DNA of 5,269 nt. It comes from Pseudomonadota bacterium (GTDB taxonomy: Bacteria > Pseudomonadota > Alphaproteobacteria > Rhizobiales > Kaistiaceae). Within the stretch, counting starts at the first letter, position 1, and every line of letters begins with the position of its first letter. The notes below the pieces were generated by a model, which made no database searches, was not told where the DNA came from, and saw only the letters and a program-made list of their open reading frames with translations. Both the position numbers and the translations under genes were made by a program. The stretch is from contig JAEVZM010000541.1 in the NCBI GenBank assembly GCA_023392225.1, positions 1 through 5,269 on the forward strand. Direction: 5' to 3'. Shown here in pieces: positions 1 through 4,876 of this stretch.

Positions 1-499
1 GGATGAGGCGGTCGCCAAAGGGGTGGTCGATCACCCCCGGCGCGGTGACCTCGGCGGCGACATAGACGACGGCGCCGATCGCCCGCTCCGGGCCGAGGGC
101 GCGGGTGATGGCCCCGTCGGGGTCGACCGCGGCGACGCCCTTGCCGTCATGCGGGCCGCCGGCGCGGTGGAAGTACCACCACGGGATGCCGTTCTGCATC
201 GTGACGACGGCCGTCTCGGGCCCGAGCAGCGGCGCGATCGCCGGCAGCGCGGCGGCCACCGAATGCGCCTTCATGGTGAGGATGACGCAGTCCTGCGGGC
301 CGAGGCGCGCGGGATCGTCGGTCGCGGCGACGATGATGGTGCGCTCGCCGCCGGGCTCGACCAGCCGGAGGCCGCGGGTGCGCAGCGCCGCCAGATGGTC
401 GCCGCGGGCGATCACCGACAGATCGACCGCCCCGGCCGAGGCAAGGCGGGCGGCGAGATAGCCGCCGATCGCGCCGGCGCCGAACACCGTGACCCGCAT
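1..499 (-). CDS. 2-dehydropantoate 2-reductase (PanE/ApbA family), N-terminal part; 3' end beyond window
   Basis: The family reduces 2-dehydropantoate to pantoate with NADPH in cytoplasmic pantothenate/CoA synthesis, but contains many paralogues of other or unknown substrate. Seen: the protein opens with a Rossmann nucleotide-binding motif, MRVTVFGAGAIGGYLAARLA (residues 1-20). It continues with a TMKAH segment at about residues 87-91, the family's conserved 'K' region after strand 4, and MQNGIPWW at about residues 114-121, equivalent to the NG motif of PanE. The 166 residues visible cover most of the NADP domain; the catalytic lysine and the C-terminal helical domain lie outside the window. 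The ATG at 499 is chosen because the Rossmann motif begins at once and a GGAG lies seven bases upstream. The gene is divergent from the M24 peptidase gene. The NGIPWWYFH variant differs from E. coli PanE, so pantoate synthesis itself is not certain; family membership is secure. Confidence 0.93.
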   Translation of the reverse strand, partial: MRVTVFGAGAIGGYLAARLASAGAVDLSVIARGDHLAALRTRGLRLVEPGGERTIIVAATDDPARLGPQDCVILTMKAHSVAAALPAIAPLLGPETAVVTMQNGIPWWYFHRAGGPHDGKGVAAVDPDGAITRALGPERAIGAVVYVAAEVTAPGVIDHPFGDRLI

Positions 500-649
500 C
501 AGGCGGCTCCGGGAACGCCGGGGGTGCCGTTCACTCCGTCCAAGGCTCCTCCTTGTCCAAGGCTGCTCCGACCATGCGCGCGCATCGCGACGCCATGGCA
601 ATTTGCGGTTATGATCCCGCCAAAACGACAACAGGCGAGGGAGGCTACC
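500..649. promoter_or_regulatory. Divergent intergenic region between PanE-like gene and M24 peptidase gene
   Basis: These 150 bases must hold the promoters of both flanking genes. On the plus strand the hexamer TATGAT at 610-615 resembles a -10 box and lies 34 bases before the peptidase ATG, but no convincing -35 box sits 16-18 bases upstream. The peptidase ribosome binding site is GAGGGAGG at 637-644, five bases from the ATG at 650, and it decides that start. A direct repeat occupies 538-569. On the minus strand a strong Shine-Dalgarno-like AAGGAGGAG (554-546) precedes a tiny open frame leading into the PanE-like start. The promoter assignment is inference. Confidence 0.4.
538..569. repeat. 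Two-copy 15-base direct repeat in divergent promoter region
   Basis: GTCCAAGGCTCCTCC at 538-552 recurs as GTCCAAGGCTGCTCC at 555-569, with 14 of 15 bases identical and starts 17 bases apart. It lies between two divergent genes, a usual place for a tandem operator site. It could equally be a small local duplication, since the minus-strand copy at 538-552 includes a Shine-Dalgarno-like sequence. No regulator gene is in view to pair with it. Confidence 0.45.
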
Positions 650-1855
650 ATGGACGCGCGCGAGGAACACGCAACCGCCGGCGGCACGGCCGGCGGCATC
701 CCCTTCGACCGGAGCCAGCTCGACGCGCTGATGGAGCGGGCCGGCATCGACGTGCTCCTGGTCTCCTCCAAGCACAACGTCCAGTACCTGATGGGCGGCG
801 CCTACCGGTTCTTCTTCTTCTCCCATTTCGATGCGATCGGCCTGTCGCGCTACCTGCCGCTGCTGATCTACGTCCGCGGCAAGCCGGACGACGCGGCCTA
901 TGTCGGCAACCCGATGGAGGGCTACGAGAAGGACCTCGGCCGCTTCTGGATGCCCGAGTTCATCCGCGCCTGGGGCTCGGACGGGGCGATGGCGGCGGCG
1001 GTCGAGCGCCTCCGGCGGCTCCATCTCGAGAACGCGGCGATCGGCGTCGAGCGGGCCTTCCTGCCGGCCGACGCCGAGGAGATGCTGCGGAAGGCCCTGC
1101 CGGGGGCGCGGATCGTCGATGCGACTGTCTCGCTCGAGCGGCTGAGGGCGGTGAAGACCCCGGAGGAGCTCGGCTATCTCCGCATCGCCTCCGAGCGCGT
1201 GGTCGATTCGATGCTTGCCGCGGTCGCCCAGCACGGGCCGGGCTCGACCAAGGCCGAGGTGGTCGAGACGCTCCGCCGCGAGGAGGTCGCCCGCGGCCTC
1301 ACCTTCGAATACTGCCTGATCACCGCCGGTACGAGCCTCAACCGCGCCCCGTCCGACCAGGTGTGGCGCGAGGGCGATCCGATGTCGGTCGACTCGGGCG
1401 GCAACTACAAGGGCTATATCGGCGACCTCTGCCGGATGGCGGTGCTCGGTGAGCCCGATGCCGAGCTGGTCGACCTCCTCGCCGAGATCGAGGCGATCCA
1501 GATGGCCGCGCGCGGGCCGATCCGGGCCGGGGCCCGCGGCGGCGACATCTTCGAGGCCGCCGGCGAGGTCTTGCGGCGCTCGCCCAACGGCAACCTCCTC
1601 GATTTCGTCGCCCACGGCATGGGCCTCATCTCGCACGAGGCGCCACGGCTCACCGGGTCCGGGCCGGTGCCCTATCCGGGCGACGACGCCGACCAGCCGT
1701 TGAAGGCGGGCATGGTGCTGTCGATCGAGACGACGCTGCCTCATCCGCGCCGCGGCTACATCAAGATCGAGGACACGGTGGCGGTCACCGAGACCGGCTG
1801 GGAAGCCTTCGGCGACGGCGCCCATGGCTGGAACCGGGGCGGGACGGCGGTCTGA
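650..1855 (+). CDS. M24 family metallopeptidase (Xaa-Pro peptidase/creatinase type)
   Basis: A 401-residue cytoplasmic enzyme with the two-domain layout of aminopeptidase P/creatinase-like proteins. The N-terminal creatinase domain (about residues 18-165) contains AGIDVLLVSSKHNVQYLMGG (31-50) and the aromatic run YRFFFFSHFDAIG (52-64). The C-terminal pita-bread domain (about 170-390) shows all five expected metal ligands: D248 in VDSGG, D259 in GDLCR, H322 in AHGMGL, E360 in SIETTL and E374 in KIEDT, plus H329-E330 of the ISHE motif. This supports an active dinuclear metal hydrolase acting on an Xaa-Pro or related amide bond; the true substrate cannot be read from sequence, and creatinase-like or amidohydrolase roles are possible. 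No signal peptide is seen. The ATG at 650 is preferred over in-frame codons further upstream because it has GAGGGAGG five bases before it, and the upstream extension would run antisense through the PanE-like gene with no domain content. Confidence 0.95.
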   Translation: MDAREEHATAGGTAGGIPFDRSQLDALMERAGIDVLLVSSKHNVQYLMGGAYRFFFFSHFDAIGLSRYLPLLIYVRGKPDDAAYVGNPMEGYEKDLGRFWMPEFIRAWGSDGAMAAAVERLRRLHLENAAIGVERAFLPADAEEMLRKALPGARIVDATVSLERLRAVKTPEELGYLRIASERVVDSMLAAVAQHGPGSTKAEVVETLRREEVARGLTFEYCLITAGTSLNRAPSDQVWREGDPMSVDSGGNYKGYIGDLCRMAVLGEPDAELVDLLAEIEAIQMAARGPIRAGARGGDIFEAAGEVLRRSPNGNLLDFVAHGMGLISHEAPRLTGSGPVPYPGDDADQPLKAGMVLSIETTLPHPRRGYIKIEDTVAVTETGWEAFGDGAHGWNRGGTAV

Positions 1856-1906
1856 GAATTCTCCAATCGCGCGCTCGCGAGAACGTCTCAAGATCAAGGC
1901 ACAGGC

Positions 1907-2689
1907 ATGACGACCGAGCAGAGTCATTTTGATGAAATGCGGGCTTCTTTCTTGGCCGCTCTTGACCACTTATCGACGACTTCGAACCAAATAGCGGGTC
2001 GGTCCGTGTCCACGCGGTTCGGTTGGGCATCTTGGATTTATGCGCGTATGGGGCTTGCGGCAAACAGCGTGGCGCTGCTGATGGAGGCTTATGTCGATAG
2101 GAAAGATCATTCGACAATAGATCATGTTTCTATCGGAAATATCTGCCGATCTATTATTGAATATCAGGTTTTTCTTGCGTATCTTTTGGAAGATAATATT
2201 AGTGATGACGATTGGCAGCTTCGAAAATGGACTCTGGACATACATGACTGCAATTCTAGGATCAGGCTTTTTCGAAGTCTCGGTAATGAATCGCAGGTTG
2301 AAAGATTCAAAGCTCAATTATTAGAGTTGCGGAATCGAATAAAAACTAGCAAGGCATTCTTGGATCTTCCGATCGATTCGCAGTCGGCAATTGTGGTCGG
2401 GAACAGGTTTTACATACGCGGAATGCGAGCGGCACTCTCAGCTGCAGATTGGGAGGAGAGGCAATGGGATGGAATATATAGCTATTTGTCCGGATCAACG
2501 CATTCCGCGCCAATCAGCTTCTACCGGTCAGATCTGCGAGGAGCGGACAATCTGTCAATCGTGCCGCAGCAATTTGCATTTTGCGGATTCGCTTTGGAGG
2601 TGGCTACTCGGGCGATTCAGTGGTCAACCTATAGAATAGAAAAAGTATTTTCTGAGATATCCGATCTGCCACACTCTCCGCCTGAATAA
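1907..2689 (+). CDS. Hypothetical helical protein, AT-rich, probably acquired
   Basis: A 260-residue protein I cannot assign to a named family with confidence. It is predicted soluble and mostly helical, with no signal peptide or clear membrane span. Two segments look conserved-like: NICRSIIEYQVFLAYLLED (78-96), an Arg-x3-Glu helix, and YSYLSGSTHSAPISFYRS (191-208) with H199. This R-x3-E plus 'Y-x-x-L-S ... H' pattern recalls DUF5677-type helical proteins, but that is recollection of pattern, not a match. The start at 1907 is the only ATG, GTG or TTG start available after the preceding in-frame stop, and AAGG lies seven bases upstream. Base composition differs sharply from its surroundings: 21 of 60 bases are G/C at 2161-2220, against 50 of 60 at 1501-1560 in the preceding gene, and AT-rich codons such as ATA, TTA and AGA are used. 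It follows the peptidase gene by 51 bases on the same strand but is unlikely to share its function. Confidence 0.82.
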   Translation: MTTEQSHFDEMRASFLAALDHLSTTSNQIAGRSVSTRFGWASWIYARMGLAANSVALLMEAYVDRKDHSTIDHVSIGNICRSIIEYQVFLAYLLEDNISDDDWQLRKWTLDIHDCNSRIRLFRSLGNESQVERFKAQLLELRNRIKTSKAFLDLPIDSQSAIVVGNRFYIRGMRAALSAADWEERQWDGIYSYLSGSTHSAPISFYRSDLRGADNLSIVPQQFAFCGFALEVATRAIQWSTYRIEKVFSEISDLPHSPPE

Positions 2690-2711
2690 CGCGCATCGAT
2701 CGATAGATAAA

Positions 2712-2731
2712 GCTTGCCGCAAAGCGGCTAG
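2712..2731. terminator. Small GC-rich stem-loop between convergent genes, possible terminator
   Basis: GCCGC (2716-2720), loop AAA, GCGGC (2724-2728) forms a five-pair stem. Across one T-T mismatch, two further pairs are possible (C2713-G2731 and T2714-A2730). It sits in the 70-base gap between the AT-rich gene ending at 2689 and the minus-strand gene ending at 2760, where a bidirectional terminator would be expected. There is no clean T-run on either side, so intrinsic termination is doubtful. Confidence 0.3.
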
Positions 2732-2759
2732 AGCGATTTGCCGTTTCGTATTTGATGCC

Positions 2760-3149
2760 CTACTTGATCGTCACCGTCGCGCGGAACGGCCCGAAGGCGT
2801 CGCCGGCCATCAGGTTCGGCACGAAGCCGAGGACATAGGTGCCGTCGGTCTTGAGCGGGATCGTGTTCGGGATGCCCGGGCCGTCCTCGTCGCCGTCGGG
2901 ATAGACGATGACGACGCGCTCGTTCGGGCCGTCGAACGACCAGGTGAGCGTCTGGCCGGCACGGGCCGCGAGGCTGTAGAAGCAGCACTCCACGTTCTCC
3001 TGGAGCGTGTGCACCAGGGTGATGGTGTCCGTGCCCGGCTTCATCTCGACCGGAAAGGGGCAATCCTGCGCGCCGGTCTCGCAGGCGATCGCGCCGGCCG
3101 AGACGACGAGCGCCGTCGCCGCGATGCCGGCGGCCAGGGTCTTTCGCAT
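2760..3149 (-). CDS. Small exported beta-rich protein (PPC-like), function unknown
   Basis: A 129-residue protein with a classic Sec signal: M-R-K, then a hydrophobic Ala/Val stretch (5-22) ending AGAIA before C23. The mature part is about 107 residues and rich in predicted strands. AGQTLTWSFDGPNERVVIVY (64-83) and a GTYVLGF turn (103-109) followed by a final FRATVTIK strand resemble bacterial pre-peptidase C-terminal (PPC) beta-sandwich domains, which are adhesion or stability modules; this likeness is inference. Cysteines at 23, 30, 55 and 56 could form two disulphides in the periplasm, or C23 could be a lipoprotein acylation site, since GAIAC fits a relaxed lipobox. The ATG at 3149 is chosen over a TTG at 3152: GGAGG is eight bases from the ATG but only five from the TTG. 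It begins 20 bases after the FAH-family gene stop, so the two are probably co-transcribed. Confidence 0.85.
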   Translation of the reverse strand: MRKTLAAGIAATALVVSAGAIACETGAQDCPFPVEMKPGTDTITLVHTLQENVECCFYSLAARAGQTLTWSFDGPNERVVIVYPDGDEDGPGIPNTIPLKTDGTYVLGFVPNLMAGDAFGPFRATVTIK

Positions 3150-3169
3150 CAACTGATCCTCCCGTCCCT

Positions 3170-3862
3170 TCAGACCACGGTGACCGTCAGGTCGCCGACG
3201 CCGTCGATATGGGCGTGCATCACGTCGTCATGGACGACCGCGCCGACGCCGGAGGGCGTCCCGGAGAATATCACGTCGCCGGGGGCGAGCGTGAAGAGGC
3301 CGGAGAGGTGGGCGATCATCTCCGGCACCTTCCAGATCATCTGGGCGAGGTCGCCGGTCTGGCGCCGGGTGCCGTTGACGTCGAGCCAGATGGCGCCGGT
3401 CGTGGGATGGCCGATCGTGGCGGCGGGCACGATGGCCGAGCAGGGGGCGGAGGATTCGAACGCCTTCGCCACCTCCCACGGCCGCTGCAGCTCCTTCGCC
3501 CGCGCCTGGAGGTCGCGCCGCGTCATGTCGATGCCGACGGCGTAGCCGTAGACATGGTCGAGCGCCGCGGCGACCGGGATGCCGGTGCCGCCGGTCGCCA
3601 GCGCCACCACCAGCTCGACCTCGAAATGCACGTCGCGCGATGCCGGCGGGTAGGGGAAGACGCCGGTGGTCGTGAGGTTGTCCGGGTTCTTCTGGAAGAA
3701 GAACGGCGGCTCGCGGTTTGGGTCGCCGCCCATCTCGACGGCATGCGCGGCATAGTTGCGACCGACGCAATAGACCCGGTGCACAGGAAACAGCCGGTCG
3801 CTGCCGGCGACCGGAAGCGCAGGCATTTCCGGGGCTTGGACGACGTATCTGGAAGCGCTCAT
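3170..3862 (-). CDS. Fumarylacetoacetate hydrolase family protein (acylpyruvate/fumarylpyruvate hydrolase-like)
   Basis: A 230-residue cytoplasmic metal-dependent C-C hydrolase. The short, single-domain length and sequence style fit acylpyruvate or fumarylpyruvate hydrolases (FAHD1/NagK type), which cleave acylpyruvates such as fumarylpyruvate from the gentisate pathway into pyruvate plus an acid. Seen: VGRNYAAHAVEM (33-44) carries H40 and E43; DVHFEVELVV (77-86) carries metal ligands E81 and E83; GIDMTRRDLQ (110-119) carries metal ligand D112 and Q119; VAKAF (131-135) carries K133; FSGTPSGVGAV (199-209) is the C-terminal family signature. The spacing of H40, E43, E81, E83, D112, Q119 and K133 matches that of human FAHD1 active-site residues as I recall them, so the enzyme should be active. 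The ATG at 3862 is preceded by GGGAAGG with a four-base spacer. It is first in a probable operon with the exported protein. No aromatic-ring dioxygenase gene is in view, so the natural substrate is open; oxaloacetate decarboxylase activity is also known in the family. Confidence 0.94.
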   Translation of the reverse strand: MSASRYVVQAPEMPALPVAGSDRLFPVHRVYCVGRNYAAHAVEMGGDPNREPPFFFQKNPDNLTTTGVFPYPPASRDVHFEVELVVALATGGTGIPVAAALDHVYGYAVGIDMTRRDLQARAKELQRPWEVAKAFESSAPCSAIVPAATIGHPTTGAIWLDVNGTRRQTGDLAQMIWKVPEMIAHLSGLFTLAPGDVIFSGTPSGVGAVVHDDVMHAHIDGVGDLTVTVV

Positions 3863-3953
3863 TTTTCCTTCCCGTTTGGTCCGGGCGAGCCTACCGTGCG
3901 TCGCTCGGGTCGGCTATGGTCCGGCCAACCTCCATTGGCATAAGGGGCAAGCG
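3863..3953. promoter_or_regulatory. Divergent intergenic region between FAH operon and cyclic-nucleotide-binding gene
   Basis: A 91-base region that must contain two outward promoters. TATGGT at 3915-3920 is a possible plus-strand -10 box, 33 bases before the ATG, without a good -35 partner. AAGGGG at 3942-3947, six bases before the ATG at 3954, is the ribosome binding site that fixes the plus-strand start. I see no CRP/FNR-type palindrome. Confidence 0.35.
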
Positions 3954-4406
3954 ATGCGTACCGTGAAGTTCAAGGCCGGTGATACCATCCTCACCGAGGG
4001 TGAGCAGGGGGATACCGCCTTCCTGATCACCGACGGCTCCGTCGAGGTGACGGTCGGCGAAGGCCCCAAGATGAAGGTCGTGGGCGTCCTGAAGACCGGC
4101 GAGGTGTTCGGCGAGATGAGCCTGATCGACCCCGGTCCGCGCTCCGCTTCGGTCAAGGCGGTGATCGACACCGAGTGCATCACCACCAACTACGACGAGT
4201 TCAACGACTCGGTCCAGAACGACCCGCAGCGCGCCGCCCTGTTCATGAAGACGCTGGTTCGGCGCCTCCGCCAGATGAACGAGAAGATGGCGGAGATGGA
4301 CCCCGGCAAGCGCGGCCTCCGCGAGCGCTTCCACGAGTGGCAGAAGTCGATGCAGCCGAACGACGACGATCCCTCGTCGATGATCTACTGGTACATGATG
4401 TACTGA
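3954..4406 (+). CDS. Stand-alone cyclic nucleotide-binding domain protein
   Basis: A 150-residue soluble protein made almost entirely of one CNBD/cupin-like beta roll (about residues 1-100), as in the sensory half of CRP/FNR regulators. Landmarks are FKAGDTILTEGEQGDTAFLI (6-25), DGSVEVTV (27-34) and the phosphate-binding cassette FGEMSLIDPGPRSASV (52-67). In that cassette E54 and R63 occupy the positions that usually contact the ribose and the cyclic phosphate, so binding of cAMP or cGMP is plausible. A charged helix follows (about 91-130, RRLRQMNEKMAEMD), then a short polar linker and the odd C-terminus MIYWYMMY. There is no helix-turn-helix, channel, kinase or cyclase domain, so it is not a transcription factor by itself; a partner protein is inferred. 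An in-frame ATG at 3876 is rejected because the ATG at 3954 has AAGGGG six bases upstream and begins right at the domain. Its last 22 bases overlap the convergent membrane-protein gene. Confidence 0.93.
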   Translation: MRTVKFKAGDTILTEGEQGDTAFLITDGSVEVTVGEGPKMKVVGVLKTGEVFGEMSLIDPGPRSASVKAVIDTECITTNYDEFNDSVQNDPQRAALFMKTLVRRLRQMNEKMAEMDPGKRGLRERFHEWQKSMQPNDDDPSSMIYWYMMY

Positions 4407-4876
4407 GCCGGAGAGGCTCGCCGCAAGCGGTCGCGCCGGCCGAGAGCCTGCGCGATCGCGGCGCCCAGAAGGGTCGCCAGCGTCATTCCCGCCGCCATCG
4501 CGGCGACCAGCAGCGCGAAGCCGGGCTTCGCCCCGAGCAGCGCCGCAAGCTCCGGCGCCAGCCAGCCGCCGGCGACCATGCCGGCCATCATCAGGAAGAG
4601 GCACATGAGCCCCGAGGCCGCCATCGCGCCGCCGCGGCTGCCGCTTGCCGCGAGCCCGACCGCGAGCAGGCCGCCCACCGCGGTCATCGCGTAGCTTGCC
4701 GGCATCATCGCGAGGTGGAAGCTGAGGGTGGTGGCGAGCGAGGCCGGCGCGCCGGTGCAGAGCGCGGCGATCACCGCTGGCGGCGTTGCGCCGCAATCGA
4801 GCGCGAGGCCGATCGCCATCCCGGAGGCCGAGAGCAGCAGCATCACCGCCACCGGTGGCAGGCGGATCGCGGTCAC
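4385..4876 (-). CDS. Small multi-pass membrane protein coupled to XdhC factor
   Basis: A 163-residue, strongly hydrophobic inner-membrane protein of unknown function. Likely spans are about 9-26, 47-76 (one or two passes), 84-106 and 119-145, followed by a basic tail (RRDRLRR, 147-153). Potential metal-binding residues are conspicuous: C28, C40, H54 in SFHLAMMPASYAM (52-64) and many intramembrane methionines (57, 58, 64, 85, 91, 96, 97, 100, 127, 131). A metal-handling role is only a suggestion. The start is a GTG at 4876 overlapping the upstream gene's TGA as GTGA (4876-4873), indicating translational coupling to the XdhC-type gene; the local ribosome binding site is weak (GAG eight bases upstream), consistent with coupling. 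The 3' end overlaps the convergent cyclic-nucleotide-binding gene by 22 bases. The frame keeps an unbroken hydrophobic pattern and tight junction with XdhC, so I regard it as real. Confidence 0.8.
   Translation of the reverse strand: MTAIRLPPVAVMLLLSASGMAIGLALDCGATPPAVIAALCTGAPASLATTLSFHLAMMPASYAMTAVGGLLAVGLAASGSRGGAMAASGLMCLFLMMAGMVAGGWLAPELAALLGAKPGFALLVAAMAAGMTLATLLGAAIAQALGRRDRLRRASPAQYIMYQ
4391..4403. repeat. Perfect 13-base palindrome GTACAT-G-ATGTAC in tail-to-tail overlap
   Basis: GTACAT (4391-4396), one central base, and ATGTAC (4398-4403) are a perfect inverted repeat inside the 22-base overlap of two convergent genes. It makes both proteins end alike: YMMY-stop on the plus strand and YIMYQ-stop on the minus strand. 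The stem is AT-containing and short, with no T-run, so it is not a convincing intrinsic terminator. Confidence 0.6.

Noticed and set aside
23..649. In-frame N-terminal extension of the M24 peptidase, 209 codons upstream of ATG 650
   Set aside because: It runs antisense through the PanE-like gene, is Arg/Gly/Asp-rich low-complexity sequence typical of shadow frames, and the ATG at 650 has a strong ribosome binding site and starts at the creatinase domain.
553..1452. 299-codon plus-strand open frame
   Set aside because: A +1-type shadow of the M24 peptidase, rich in Arg/Gly/Ala with no motif.
1874..1881. CTCGCGAG palindrome before the AT-rich gene
   Set aside because: Only eight bases and expected by chance in GC-rich DNA; not repeated on the right side.
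1856..1906. Target-site duplication or att site flanking the AT-rich gene
   Set aside because: Comparison of 1856-1906 with 2690-2759 by eye shows nothing longer than about five or six shared bases.
1785..2117. 110-codon minus-strand frame spanning the peptidase end and AT-rich gene start
   Set aside because: It overlaps two better-supported genes and shows no domain, signal or ribosome binding site that would favour it.
2695..2704. ATCGATCGAT palindrome after the AT-rich gene
   Set aside because: A short tandem of ATCG that is self-complementary by composition; no second copy at the left boundary to suggest an attachment site.
3209..3943. 244-codon plus-strand open frame opposite the FAH gene
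   Set aside because: Antisense to a gene with a complete active site; composition is typical of shadow frames.
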